Assembly (NCBI RefSeq): GCF_902686445.1
Contig: NC_062219.1
Location: forward strand, 39,769,056-39,833,055
From: Sciurus carolinensis
Taxonomy: Eukaryota > Chordata > Mammalia > Rodentia > Sciuridae
DNA length: 64,000 nucleotides
Reading direction: 5' to 3'
In this document: positions 10,531 to 22,560 of the stretch, piece after piece
Layout of the letters: every line of letters begins with the position of its first letter
Position numbering within the stretch: position 1 is the first letter of the stretch
Made by a program: the position numbers and the translations under genes
Notes under the pieces: model-generated
Databases searched by the model: none
Told to the model about the DNA's origin: nothing
Seen by the model: the letters and a program-made list of their open reading frames with translations, nothing else

Positions 10531-11968
10531 GTTACAGTGTAAAGAGAGCTGCGGATGTGACTTCTTAGACAAAATTCAACATTCTCACTGAAGAATTTGA
10601 TTGCCCAGTAAATGTATTTTGACTGTCCATTCTGTTGCAGGTTTTCAAAGTCTGATAAACAGCACTTGAAAGGTTTTTCCCTTTACTGTTCATTGTAAAT
10701 ATAACTTGTAATTGCTACAATGAACCATAATTACCTAAAGCCAGATCAGATGAAATCCAAGTGCCATTACTATCTCCCTTAATTAGAGAAGGCAAGCTCA
10801 AGGGAAAGAGAAAATGGACAGAGTGATTTTTTTTTTTTTTTAATTTAAGCAGAGAAAAGAACTGAACAGAAGTTAGGCTACAATATTATAACTCTAAGCT
10901 TATTAATGCATTAGAAAGTCTACCATGAAGGAACGATATTACGACTAATTTTGAGTCACATCCTAAACCCTGAATCCTCTAGTTGACTTTTACCATTATT
11001 AAGCCTTTTTCTCTGTGTCCAATGAAAATCCTTCTTCTCTAACTGAATAGAGAAAGGGAATGTCTTTATGGTTTGCACCAATGAAAGGATTTCTCAGATT
11101 TGCCATATATTTATTTTCTCTGTAATTGTATGCTAATTGTTTCATTTCCTCCATTATTTTAATTTCTTAGGAAGATAATTCTAACCTAGCTTAGATGAGG
11201 AGACAAAAGAAACAGTCCTTTGTTTTTGTACAGAGAGCATAATTCTGCAAATGTAAAATCTCTTGCTTTGTTTGCTTTCTTCTTTTCTGACTGTAAATAA
11301 TTCCTGGAGAAATATGTAGATTGTTTCCTATTGTAAAGAAAACAAAATCAAACCAAAAACAACAAAAGAGACACAGTGGGTATTGTCACTCAGAGCATAA
11401 TGTTTACTGTCTCTTACATGGTAGGATCTTTTCCACAATCAGATCCTGAAGGCTCAGTGGGTTCATTTGAACACTATTTAGCATGGTTAAGCACTTTCTC
11501 CTTTGCTTGCAGCAAACAGTGTTTCTTTGTGGTCATATAGGGGCCTAAGATGTTTCTCCAATAAATTATTCCAAAAGGGATGTAAAGCAGATTCAGTAAG
11601 CCTATATAATGTGTCTTGAGTCTGGTGAGATAGAACACCCACACACGCACGTTATAGGAATCTGGTTTGTTTCTCACAGAGGGATAGCCAGGAACAATGG
11701 AAGGCCAGGATTCATTGTGAGGATAGCTGCCTGTCAAGGACTGAGTCTTGTCTGCATGTGCCTTACTTGTATCATAGCTGAGGGAGCCCAGGAAGCAGGG
11801 GCGCTCTGGATTTTATATGCTGGGGGTTACTTGATGTATTGGATTAAAATGAGGATGGACATCCTATTTTAGGGGACTGGGTCAGAGGCCAGGTGTTCCA
11901 ACCAGCTCTCCTGCACCTCAGGGTGTTGCTTTCCTGGCATGTTCTACTACTTTTAAGAACTACAAGTG
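10531..11968. other. No recognised feature
   Basis: AT-rich, unassigned, with a T-run at 10828-10841. Overlapping 87-codon open frames on both strands (11474-11737 minus, 11609-11872 plus) show no domain and are probably chance. Confidence 0.45.
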
Positions 11969-11969
11969 A

Positions 11970-12195
11970 GAGCCGAGTGCTGTAGGGCAGACCTGTAATC
12001 CCAGCTATTTGGGATGCTGAGGCAGGAGCAGGTCAAACTGGAAGTCAGCCTGGGCAAACTTGGTAAGACACTGTGTCAAAATAAAATTTAAAAAAGACTG
12101 GGGATGTAGCTCAGAGGTAGGGCACTTGCCTAGCCTGTGTGAGGCTATGGGTTGGATCCCAAGCACTGCAAACAAACAAGTACACACAAGAAAGA
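11970..12195 (+). mobile_element. B1-dID composite SINE
   Basis: 7SL-like head (CTGTAATCCCAGCTATTTGGGATGCTGAGGCAGGAG) followed by an A-rich linker and an ID-like tail (GACTGGGGATGTAGCTCAGAGGTAGGGCACTTGCCTAGC...GGTTGGATCCCAAGCACTGCAAACAAACAAG). Confidence 0.93.
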
Positions 12196-12564
12196 AGTTC
12201 CAACTGTCCCGAGTGGGTGGGTGTAAGGGGTAAAGACGTCTCATACAGAACATGGGATGCAAAAAGGTATGGTGTCTGAGTATAACATTTGCAGTAAGAT
12301 AACTCAGGGTTTGAACTGTGTCTTCAAACAAAACATTTTCATTACAAAATAATGTCTGATAATTGTAATAAAAATATTAAAATCATGTAGGAGAAATAAA
12401 GAGTAAAATTTCTCTCTCAGTCTGTGGCCCAGAGAAAACCATATTTACACTATGCCCATCGTGACTTTTTTAATGCATTTATTTTTCTGTCATCTGGATG
12501 ACTTCTTTTTTAACAAAAAGGGCTGCGTTTATTTGACAGAAATACTATGACTGAAAATTATGTA

Positions 12565-12742
12565 CTTAGAAGGGTGAATTACTTAACTTCTTTACTCTTC
12601 TGTGCCCTTAATTGTAAAATGAGGATGTTAATTGTAAAATGGGGATGTTCGAAGAGGTTTGATTAGGATTAGATAAGAGCAAAATATTTAGTAAAGAGAT
12701 TAAAATATGGGAAAAGTTCAACAAATGCTAAATATTATCCAG
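12565..12742 (+). mobile_element. MIR SINE with internal 20-bp duplication
   Basis: MIR in sense: GAATTACTTAACTTCTTTACTCTTCTGTGCC, TGTAAAATGGGGATG, GATTAGGATTAGATAAGAGC and CAACAAATGCTAAATATTAT. A 20-base unit is tandemly doubled (12608-12627 and 12628-12647, one mismatch). Confidence 0.8.
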
Positions 12743-12863
12743 AGTTATCCTGTTCTGGTCTATGGTTATAGCCCTCTTCCGGGGCTCCTCCATTGCTCAA
12801 GTGCCCATCATCATCCAGATCATCCAGTGTCCTAGAACCATCAGGGCTCATGGGTAGGGAGGC
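12735..12863 (-). CDS. Possible short exon, low support
   Basis: On the minus strand, after an AG at the end of GATTGCTGACTAG, the sequence reads ASLPMSPDGSRTLDDLDDDG and continues to a TAA at 12737-12735 (about 42 codons). Composition is rich in Asp, Gly and Glu and looks protein-like. Against it: there is no clear GT donor, the polypyrimidine tract is weak, and the segment abuts a MIR, whose flanks can give chance open frames. If real it would be a last exon of a minus-strand gene. I do not recognise the protein. Confidence 0.22.
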   Translation of the reverse strand, partial: ASLPMSPDGSRTLDDLDDDGHLSNGGAPEEGYNHRPEQDNSG

Positions 12864-13683
12864 CTAGTCAGCAATCACTGAGTGAATGAGCATATCGCAA
12901 GTCTAATATTGAGCTGCTTTGCAGAGATTATTTCAGTTTCCCCTTTAATGTCTAAAGACCTTTGAAGACAGTTGCCTTTTGTCTTATGCATTTTCTTCCC
13001 GTCATCACATAAAATAGGGTTTAACCAGTATTTGGTAAATATAAGCATACTCTTAATGTCATGAAGCCCAGAGCACATCAGGACCTCAGCAGTAAGGAGC
13101 ATGAAGGATCGAATTATGAAGGCCCATCATGAGGTGGAATGAGAGTCCCAGCCTCCAACATCTCTGGCAACCTGGCATTATTTTAAATCACCCAACGATC
13201 CTTTCTTGCTTCTTGTGACATGTTTGATCTAGAATGCTTGTTTGGAGACCAACAAGAAAGGGGGATCTGTTGCAAAGGCTCATTACTCTTCTTTGAGAGA
13301 AGCCATGAGGGAGAGAGGACACATTGTCAAGTGAGAAGATGCTGAAGGTTCTATGGTGCTTTCTCGTTAGACTCCCAGGCCTGAATTGAGCTTTCCTATC
13401 TACTCTTCTGGATTATAGTGCAAAAATTTTGGAAGGGCACTACGTGCTCTTTCTTTATTTTTACTTTAAAAACATATGGTCTATTTGACTTTCCAACCTG
13501 CATGTATATCACCTGGAATTTGTCCTGAGAAATTAGATAAATATTTCTCTCTTAAATGTAGTGTTAAAATAAAAAAGTCATCCAGTTTACTTGCCAGAAA
13601 TTCCTGGAAACCCTCTTGTTTCTTTGTAGGGCTACATAATTGATTTACTTACTATAGAGCATAAATCTACCCATATAAGATGC
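12864..13683. other. No recognised feature
   Basis: Unassigned sequence. The minus-strand open frame 12875-13102 has no domain or splice support. Confidence 0.45.
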
Positions 13684-13699
13684 AATGGCCAACATTTCT

Positions 13700-14394
13700 T
13701 TTTTTTTAATTTGTTTTTTTAGATATATATGACAGTACAGTGTCTTTTGACTTATTACACATACATGGAGTATAACTTATTCTAATTAGGATCCAATTCT
13801 TGTGGTTGAACATGATGTACAGTTACACCGGTCATGTATTCATATATGAACATAGGAAAGTTATGTCCATTTCATTCTACTGTCTTTCCTATTCCCATCC
13901 CTCCTCCCTTCCCTTCATTCCCTTTTGTCTAATCCAATGAGCTTCTATTCTTCCCCCTCCGCACCTATTGTGTGTTAGTATCCTCATATCAGAGGAATAT
14001 TCTGCCTTTGGCTTTTTGGTATTGGTTTATTTCACTTAGCAAGACAGTCTCCGGTTCCATCCATTTACTGGCATATGTCATAATTTCATTCTTCTTTATA
14101 GCTGAGTAATATTCCATGTGTATGTATACCACATTTTCTTTATCCATTCATCTGTTGAAGGGCACCTAGGTTGGTTCCATAGCTTAGCTATTGTGAATTG
14201 AGCTGCTATAAGCATTGATCTTGCTGTGTCATTGTAGCATGATGATTTTAAGATCTTTGGGTTTATACCAAGGAGTGGGATAACTGGATCAAAAGGTGGT
14301 TCCATTCCACATTTTCTGAGGACTCTCTATACTGCTTTCCACAGTGGTTGCACCAATTTGCAATCTGACTAGCAATGTGTGAGTTTGATACCAC
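13700..14394 (-). mobile_element. L1 3' end (5'-truncated)
   Basis: Antisense L1 with T-rich tail, 3' UTR (same family as 1-240) and ORF2 C-terminus (minus frame 14096-14305 reads like [15 protein letters not shown]). Flanking duplication: AATGGCCAACATTTCT at 13684-13699 and AATAGCCAACATTTCT at 14395-14410, one mismatch in 16. Confidence 0.93.
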
Positions 14395-14459
14395 AATAGC
14401 CAACATTTCTATGCCATCTATCATAGTCTTCACACTTCCCACACATCTTGCATGTAGTT

Positions 14460-14512
14460 GATGTATATGTATATGTGTATGTATATATATATTATATATA
14501 TATATATGTTTA
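14460..14512. repeat. TA/TG-rich microsatellite
   Basis: GTATATGTATATGTGTATG followed by ATATATATATTATATATATATATATG; a low-complexity alternating purine-pyrimidine run. Confidence 0.9.
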
Positions 14513-14861
14513 TACTATTCTGGAGAACAACTATAAGAACTTTCTTTTAGTAAACATTTCTTATAACTCAGATATTAAAAATTCTCTTTTTTGAAAACAG
14601 TGGTAAATATTTTAATCATTTTTTAAGTGTACAATTAGTGGCATTAAATACATTCACAAGGTGTGTAACCATTAGTACTATATATTTCTAGAATTTTTCC
14701 ATCATCCCAAACAGAAACTCAAATTAAGCCTTTTTAAATAAGACATTTTAAATCATTAGTTCTAAAAGCGTGTTGAAAGATTTGTGCAGTTCTTCCTTGA
14801 AGTTGGGAAAGAACATAATGAGACAAATGATAGTATATTACCTAAGAAGTTATTGAGTTTT

Positions 14862-14955
14862 CTTTTCCCTTCCTTTCCCTTTCCCCTTCCCCTTCTCCTT
14901 CCTCCCTCCCTCCCTCCCTCCCTCCCTTCCTTCCTTCCTTCCTTCCATCCATCTT
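14862..14955. repeat. Pyrimidine tract (CCCT/CCTT)n
   Basis: A run of C and T only, shifting from CCCTTTCC through CTCC repeats to CTTC repeats. It directly abuts the SINE at 14956. Confidence 0.95.
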
Positions 14956-15143
14956 AATATTGGAATATTGGGATTGCACTCAGAGTAGCTCTCCCACTGA
15001 GCTACATCTCTGCCTTGGTCTTTTTAAAAATTTTGATACAGAGTCTTGCTAAATTTCCCAGGCTTGCTGCCTCGGACTTGCAATCCTCCTGCCTCGGCCT
15101 CCTGAGTTGCTGGGATTACTATCTTGTACCACCTTGCCCAATT
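14956..15143 (-). mobile_element. B1-dID composite SINE
   Basis: Antisense: the ID part (GGGATTGCACTCAGAG...CCCACTGAGCTACATC) lies left of the B1 part (GATACAGAGTCTTGCTAAATTTCCCAGGCTTGC, CTGCCTCGGCCTCCTGAGTTGCTGGGATTAC). Confidence 0.9.
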
Positions 15144-15559
15144 TGAGATTTCATCTTTAACTCCAGCTTTAAAAATGCTGTAAAAGTCGATTAGAAACAT
15201 CCAACACTGCCTATGGAATCAAGGTAGAAGCATAAGGCAGAAGAGCCAAGTAATGACAAATATAACCTTCCTATCCTAGCCTTTTTTTTCTTTGATGGAC
15301 TCATTTCAAATTGTACTTCCCCCATTAACTCCTTATTAATTTCACTGGAAATAATTTCTTGCTTCCCTGAAACTTGCTTATTTATTCGTGTCTTTTATTA
15401 TTCTTTTACTTTGTGTCTTGTTAAGAACACATTGCCCTAAAAGAGAAATAGCTCTTTGACAATGAGTTCCCATTCATTCAGGGATAAAATACTTTATATA
15501 CCTATGATAAAATGTTTATCTTAGTAATACTTTTAAGTTTGTTTACTTCCTCACCAAAA
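15144..15559. other. No recognised feature
   Basis: Unassigned AT-rich sequence between a SINE and an old L1. Confidence 0.4.
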
Positions 15560-17315
15560 ATTAACTTTTCCTGAATAACCAGAACAATCTTAAAAAAGAA
15601 CAAAGTTGAATATCTCATATTTCTTGATTTAAAGATTTGCTACAAGGCTACACTAATCAATATGATGTGGTCCTGGCATAAAGACAGACAATATACCAAT
15701 GAAAATAAATCCTTACATATATGGTCAAAGATTTTTGAAAAGCATGCCAAGATCATTCAATGGGAAAAACACAATCTTTTCAACAAATAAGATTACAAAA
15801 ACTGGGTATCTACATACAAAGAATAAGTGAACAAATAATAATAGTAATAATAATAATTTGGATCCTTACATCATACACAAAAATTAACTCAAAATGGGTC
15901 AAAGATCTAAATCTCACAGCTATAAATGGCAAAAGTCTTAGAAAAAAACAGAAAAACCTTCATGACATTAAATTTGGCAATAATGTTTTGGATATGACAC
16001 CAGAAAAAAACAGGAAACAAATTTTCATTTGGACATTCAATCATGATGAATCTTATTATAATTAAAAACTTTTGTACATCAAATGACCCTCTCAACAGAG
16101 TTAAAGCACAACACATTGAATGGGAAAAAAAACTTTGCAAATCATATGTCTTACAAGGGAATGATATCTAGAATATATAAAGAACTCCTACAATTCAACC
16201 ACAATAAAATGAACAAAAATGGATATGATTTAAAAACATGTGAAGGACTTGAAATAATAAAGAAGATACGCAAATTGTCAACAAACCCATGAAAAGATGC
16301 TCAACATACCACTTCTTAGGGACATGTAAATCAAAACCACAAAGAGATACTACTGGACAGCCATTAGGATACCTATTATCCAAACTAAGGAAAACAAACG
16401 AAGAAACTCTAGAAAATAACAAGCCTTGGTAAGGTTATGGAGCAACCTAGACCCTTGCGTGTTGTTAGTGTGAAGGTAAAATTGTGGAAAATATTATGGC
16501 AGTTCCTCAACAAGCTAAACAGAATTATCACAGGACACATCAGTTGCACTTATTATATTCCTCAAAGAAGTGAAAAGCAGGGACTTGCTTGGACACAGTG
16601 GCACACACCAGTAATTCCAGAGACTTGAGAGGCTTTGGCAAGAGGATCACAAGTTTGAGGCCAGTCTCAGCAAATTAGTGAGAACTTTAGTCACTTAGCA
16701 AAACCCTGTCTCAAAATAATAACATAATAAAAAAATAATAAAAAAGAGAACTTGGGATGCAGCTCAGAGGGATTCCATCCCCAGTACCAAAAAAGAAAAA
16801 AGAATGAAAAGTGAGGAATTGAACAGATGTTTCTCACCCATGTTCATAGCAGCATTATTTACAGTAGCCAAAATATAGGAAAATGCAAGTTTCTATCAAC
16901 AGAAAGATGAACAAACACAATGTGGCGCACAGGTAGGTACACACAACATATGTGTAGGCACACGATATTTTTCATCTTAAAAAAGGAAGGAGACTTAGAG
17001 ACATAGGACAACATGGATGAAACCTGAAGACCTATGCTAAATGAAATATACCAGTCACAAAAGGACAAATAGTATATGATTCATGTGTATGATGCCTAAA
17101 TTAGTCACATTTATGGAGACAGAAAGTAGAATATGGTTGCCAGGAGCTGGTGGAGGGAGGACCCGGGAGTGACTGTTTAACCCGTGGGGAAGATAAAGAA
17201 GAAGACGGATGTTGGTAGCGGCATAGAGTCTGAATGTATTTAATGTCGTAGATCTGGATTCTTCTATGGTTGAAACGTGCATTCTTTGTTTTACATATTT
17301 TACCATTAAAATTGA
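15560..17315 (+). mobile_element. Old L1, ORF2 3' half and 3' UTR
   Basis: Sense and strongly diverged. GCTACACTAATCAATATGATGTGGTCCTGGCATAAAGACAGAC, AACTCAAAATGGGTCAAAGATCTAAA and ATTTACAGTAGCCAAAATA follow the ORF2 order. The 3' UTR (TGGTTGCCAGGAGCTGGTGGAGGGAGG) ends near 17310. Frame 15760-16065 is a surviving stretch of ORF2 with stops around it. It is interrupted by a SINE at 16586-16798. Confidence 0.88.
16586..16798 (+). mobile_element. B1-dID SINE inside the old L1
   Basis: 7SL-like head (GGACACAGTGGCACACACCAGTAATTCCAG) and a short ID-like tail (GGGATGCAGCTCAGAGGGATTCCATCCCCAGTACC), followed by A-rich sequence. Flanks AAGTGAAAAGCAGGGA and GAATGAAAAGTGAGGA look like a decayed target duplication. 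Confidence 0.88.
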
Positions 17316-17924
17316 TGTTTGCTCTTCATTCCCTATGTCTTTATTTTCTTAGCTGCCTAAAAGTAAATTTGATGAGAAGAAATATTTTCCCTTCTTAATA
17401 CATTCATTAGCATCTTTCTGGACCTTCCTCATGAACAAAATAATCTAGTGAGATTTAATCAATTATACTCTGGAAGCATCTGCGATGTCTATAATTTATA
17501 CCAGAATGGAAAATCAACAACAGAGTCCTGGAGCTCAAAGATAATCAAATCTATCTCCTGAGTTTCCCAGGGGCCTGTGGTGGGGCGGGGGGCGGGTTTC
17601 GTGACTCTAGCAGATAACACAGCTGCCTGATGATGAGATAGGTCAGATGGGTCCCCTGGCGTGACTGCTTTACCAGAAGCCAGGAGGTTTATGGGCTGTG
17701 AACACTTGTAGTGCAAATCATATTAGCCAGGAAAACAAAGTACAGTACTGACGCATCCAGCAAACAACACAGTCGTTGGCAAAACAGGGTTAGGAAAAGG
17801 CTGAAAGAAGCAGTTACAGGGTTTTAGACTTGAGAGCCTGTGATCCCTGGCCACAGCACGGAGAGGCTGCAGGACAGGGACAGTAAACTGCTCACTTCTA
17901 TCTTTTGCAAATTGAGTTTAATTG
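17316..17924. other. Unassigned, with a G-rich patch
   Basis: No repeat recognised. At 17577-17597 there is a G-rich run (GGTGGGGCGGGGGGCGGG) with two Sp1-like GGGCGG cores. The minus frame 17489-17716 crosses it but has no domain. Confidence 0.4.
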
Positions 17925-18035
17925 CAAGGCCTGCATTATAGAGTTCCTCTGAGATTAAATGAGATAGTGCATACAGAGTGTCTGGCACAGGATACACACT
18001 CTATCAAAGTTAACTCTTGGTAGGTAATCCAATAT
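17925..18035 (+). mobile_element. MIR SINE fragment
   Basis: GAGTTCCTCTGAGATTAAATGAGATAGTGCATACAGAGTGTCTGGCACAGG is the 3' half of a MIR in sense. Confidence 0.7.
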
Positions 18036-19554
18036 TATCTACTCCATAAGGAAAGAATGAGCTCATTTGTTAGCTTTTCAAAAATTTATCAGAATATATG
18101 GGAAGGATGTAATGGAAATACATTCTTGAAAAGTCAAAATATTTTCCCCTAGGAGACGGAAACCCAAGCAAGGGACATAGACAGGAGCTCAGGAAGTGGA
18201 GTACCATCCTAGGGGCCACTTTAAATCCACTCCTTGCCATTGTTTCCTGCAGCAAACCTCAGAGCATCGGCAAGTCCTTGCCTTCAACCCAGTTCAGTGC
18301 ACCACATCCCTTGGGTCAGCACGCCAAGGCATTCCTTTTCCTCAGTGATTCTTTCCATGTAGGGGTTTTCTTACTGCTCACTGGAGGAAAAACAAAAATA
18401 ATATGTTGAGAAAAAGCAAAAGTTTAGGAATCTCAAAAGGACCTTTTAATCCTACTCCCTGGGTTATGCTAAACTACAGGTGGGATTAGATCTGCCTTCT
18501 TCACAGTCTATTTCTATTTGTGGAATAATCCTCTTGTTATATCTGCTTATTTCATTTAAAAAAATTTAGGGAATGCTCATGATATTACAGTTTCAAAGTG
18601 ATATAGTTGTTCAATAAACTCTTAAATTTTTTCTTATTTGTGTATTTTGTTTACCAAATGGCTGGTTCAAGTGTCTAGGAAATTGTGCTGAGATATTATT
18701 CTTAGATGCTCTATACAGTATTTAAAAGAGCTAAGAGACATTAAGTAACAAACCTTTGTAATTATTTATGCTTGTTAGAATCTTATTAGCTCTAGTGTCT
18801 TGAGGTTTGCAGGTATAACCAGACACTAGACTGGGGGAATTTCAAGGAAAACAACTGTGTCTCATCTCTGTTTCTGCAACCATAGTTGTAGACCCTAAAT
18901 AGATGACTATTAAATACTCAAATAAATAAAAAATGAATAGAGAAATAATAATGAACTGACTAATGATAATAAACTAATAATAATGAACTTTGCTAATGAA
19001 ATTGTCCATTAATCATTTTTTAGAAATTTACTTCCTTAAAAAAAAAAAATCTAACTTGGGTCATGGTTTGAGACAGGCCATAAAGGTGAGTTTGAAAACA
19101 ACAACAAAACCTCCTGGAGTAAAACTGTTGTGAGAAAAATAATAATTATTTTTAGTTAATATTGAATTAATATTTTAAGATTGAGTACTTACTTTGTGCC
19201 AGGGACCTTTATCCTTTATGTACTATTATTTTGATTAAGTCCTTTCATTGAAAGATTAGTTGGGATGAATGTCATCCCTTACATGAAAATTATTTTATTA
19301 TATAAAAAAGCAAGTTTGCATTTTAAAACTGAGCAAAGTAACACTAAGTATGAAGCCGGTGTCCACCATGATGCCCAGGTTGTGAACACCTTTTGAAATA
19401 TTTGAATGCAGATTTTCACATCCAAACATATACTGTTTTAATTTTTAAAAAATTGGAATAATCATGCATTTTAGGTCCAAAATAAAAGGTAATTTCCATA
19501 GAATTTTATGCCAAGTAAAAATTGCTCCATTAAGATACAAATAATTTGAAATAA
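18036..19554. other. No recognised feature
   Basis: AT-rich sequence, with an ATAA/AATAAT-rich patch at 18900-18990 and an A-run at 19039-19049. The minus frame 18070-18255 is unsupported. Confidence 0.4.
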
Positions 19555-20777
19555 CAAGTTCAGCAAGTTACAAGATTAATATATAACAATCAATGGTATT
19601 TCTATATTTAAGAAATGAACAATGTAAAAATAAATTTAAGAAGAGCAATTCATTCACAATAGCATCTGAAAGCATAAAACACTTTGGAATAAAGTTATTT
19701 ATTTATTTATTGTTTTTTGCAGTGCCATGGGATTGAACTCAGGGCCTCACACAAGTTAGGTAAGTGTTCTACAACTCAGCTACACTCAGCCCCAGGAATA
19801 AATTTGAAGAAGTGTTGATGGTGAAAAAATTAAAGATCTAAAAAGATATAGCATGCTCATGAATTGGAAGACTCAAAAAGAATGGGAAAAATATTCACAA
19901 GTCATACATTTAATAAGGGACTTACAGTTTGAATATATAAAAATTTACATTTCAACAACAAAAAGACAGCTAATTAAACAATAAGTAAAGAATATGAATA
20001 GACATATTACCAAAGAAGATAGATAAGTGACCAAAAGTTCGTGAAAAGATGTTCAACATTATTAGTTATTAGGAACCATAAAGAGATATTGATTTATATT
20101 CACTTAGATGGTTGTAAGGTAAAAACAAATAATAACAAGTGTAGGCAAGGAGGCAGAAAAATTAGAATGCTAATACACAACTGGATGGATGGTCAACTGG
20201 CATAGTCACATCGGAAATAGCTTGTTGCTTCCTTCTAATATTTGGAATAGAGTAGACAGGTCCAACAATTCCACTTCTAGGTATATACAAGAGAAATGAA
20301 AACATGCTCACACAAAACTTTGTGCATCAATGTTCATAGTAGCATCATTTATAATAGCTAAAAAGTAGAAACAACCCAAATGTCTATCAACTGATAAATA
20401 GATAAACAAAATATATATCTACATGAAAGAGTCTAATTGTCTAAAAATACATGAAGTGCTGGACTTCAACAACATGGAATTTGTATGAACATTGAAAACA
20501 TTATGTTGAGGTTTAGAGTCATTCACAAAAGACCATTTACTGTGTATTGCCATTTATGTTTATTTGTCTAGAAGAGGCAAATTGGACAGAAAGTAGATTA
20601 GAGGTTACCAAGGCCAGACAGGGAGAATTAGAAGGAAATGGGGACGGACTCCTAATGGTGATAGGATTGCTTTTCAGGATGATGAAAATGTTTTAAAATT
20701 GTAGTTATTAGTGAATATAGTAAAACCCAATTAATTGCACAATTACGTGGGTGAATTACATATCAACAAAGATGTTT
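19555..20777 (+). mobile_element. Old L1, ORF2 3' part and 3' UTR
   Basis: Sense, strongly diverged: TCATGAATTGGAAGACTCAA, GAAAAGATGTTCAACATTATTAGTTATTAGG, AATTCCACTTCTAGGTATATAC and the closing CCAATTAATTGCACAATTACGTGGGTGAATT. Interrupted by an ID SINE at 19694-19794. Confidence 0.88.
19694..19794 (-). mobile_element. ID-type SINE inside the old L1
   Basis: Antisense tRNA-like unit: GCAGTGCCATGGGATTGAACTCAGGGCCTCACACAAG...CAACTCAGCTACACTCAGCCCC. Direct repeat GGAATAAA at 19686-19693 and 19795-19802. Confidence 0.9.
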
Positions 20778-20797
20778 AAAAAGATGTTAATACTGGA

Positions 20798-20930
20798 CTG
20801 GGATTGTGGTCCCCTGGTAAAGCACTCACCTAGCATGTGTGAGGCACTGGGTTTGATCCTCCATAGAGCATAAAAATAAATAAATAAAATAAAGGTATTG
20901 AGTCCATCTAAACTAACTTTTTTTTTTTCA
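20798..20930 (+). mobile_element. ID-type SINE with perfect target duplication
   Basis: CTGGGATTGTGGTCCCCTGGTAAAGCACTCACCTAGCATGTGTGAGGCACTGGG followed by a tail containing AAATAAAATAAAGGTATTGAGTCCATCTAAA. Flanked by a perfect 20-bp repeat (20778-20797 and 20931-20950), so it is a recent insertion. Tail pattern matches the copy at 43211. Confidence 0.95.
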
Positions 20931-20950
20931 AAAAAGATGTTAATACTGGA

Positions 20951-21974
20951 ATTTGTGTGTTGAAATTAGCTTTGTATCCAACTCTTCTCCCTTGTTATAT
21001 TTTATAGAGAATTTAGTAAAATAAAACTAATAACGATCTCAAACTGGTACTCTTCTAAAGGAGGAAACAAATTCTTCTTTCCAGGTCAAGAAAAATACAA
21101 TTTTCTACCAAAGATTCCATGGATAAGGCAAGAAGGATCCCATATTTCTAATGTCCTGCTTCAAGTCTTCTGAAGCGATTGTTGTACTGCAGTGAGGATA
21201 GAGTCAACCATCAGAGACTAAGGAAAACTTGTCATTGTGGTGACATGCCATTCCTGATTCCAAAATGCTTCCTCTTTTAGGACTCGGTAACAGATATGTT
21301 CTAATGTCATTGTATTGGGTAGAGCCGTTCTCTCAGGCAGTGAACTCATGGAGGATGGATGCCAGGTGGGTATGGAGTAGTGTTCACTAGTGATTGAAAA
21401 CTTGAGTTCCTAATGTTACATGAGAGAATGATTTGAGAGAAGAAAATAGGGAGGTTAATACAGAGCCATTTTACCAGCAGAGATGGATAGCCTTGTAGAA
21501 GGTGAGGTCTGGATATAGGAGAAAATAAGATGGTAGATTGACAAGTAGATGGCAAATGTATACACAGAGGTGTTTATTTGTTGTTGTTGTTTTTGTAGTG
21601 TCAGGGATAGAACTCAGAGCCTTATGTACGCTAGGCAAGTGTTATTCCACTGAACTACATTCCCAACCCCAAGCATGCTAATTTTGATGACTGGTGATGT
21701 TAAACTTCCGAGCTTACAAATACATGAACCAAATTTTAGAATATAGAGACATCTCTCCAATGACTAGATGGTAGAGGCAAAGCCACCTCAAGAAACTCGA
21801 CTCTGAAATTTTATGCATTAATAACTACCACTTATTTTAAAATGATTTTGATTATAACAAAATATCACCCAAATACAGTGTATAAACTTTGATCTAATTC
21901 TGGAATTTAAAATATTCAATAAGGCACATTGTTTAGAAAATGAGGAATATACTCCTTTTTTCATTTTCTACTTG
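20951..21974. other. Mostly unassigned; one ID SINE
   Basis: Apart from the ID SINE at 21575-21672, no repeat or gene is recognised here. The minus frame 21346-21555 has no domain. Confidence 0.4.
21575..21672 (-). mobile_element. ID-type SINE
   Basis: Antisense tRNA-like unit (GTAGTGTCAGGGATAGAACTCAGAGCCTTATGTACGC...CACTGAACTACATTCCCAACCCC) preceded by a TTG-repeat derived from the tail. Confidence 0.9.
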
Positions 21975-22503
21975 GTCTTTTTAGATATACATGACAGTAG
22001 GGTGTATTTTGACGTATTATATATACATGGAGTATAACTTGTTCTAATTAGGATCCAATTGTTATGGTTGAACGTGATGTGGAGTTACACTGGTCATGTA
22101 TTCATGTACGAACACAGGAAAGTTATGTCCAGTTCATTCTACTGTCTTTCCTATTCCCATCCCTCCTCCCTTCCCTTCATTTCCCTTTGTCTAATCCAAT
22201 GAACTTCTATTCTTCCCCCTCCCCACATATTGTGCGTTAGTATCCTCATACTAGAGGAAGGTTCTGCCTTTGGCTTTTTGGGATTAGTTTATTTCACTTA
22301 GCATGGCAGTCTCCAGTTCCATCCACTTACTGGCAAATGTCATAATTTCATTCTTCTTTACAGCTAATATTTCATGTGTATATGTACCACATTTTCTTTA
22401 TCCATTCATTTATTGAAGGGCACCTAGGTCGGTTCCATAGCTTAGCTATTGTGACTTGAGCTGCTATAAACATTGATGTGGTTGCATCACTGTAGTATCG
22501 CAC
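21975..22503 (-). mobile_element. L1 3' end (5'-truncated)
   Basis: Same family and layout as 13700-14394, more diverged: GATATACATGACAGTAGGGTG, TAATTAGGATCCAATTGTTATGGTTGAAC, then ORF2 C-terminal text up to ATTGATGTGGTTGCATCACTGTAGTAT. A short sense piece of an older L1 (GAATGGTACTGGGAAAATTGGGTATCCACGTG) follows at 22515-22560. Confidence 0.9.
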
Positions 22504-22560
22504 ACTTTTTTAATGAATGGTACTGGGAAAATTGGGTATCCACGTGAAGAAGATTATTGG

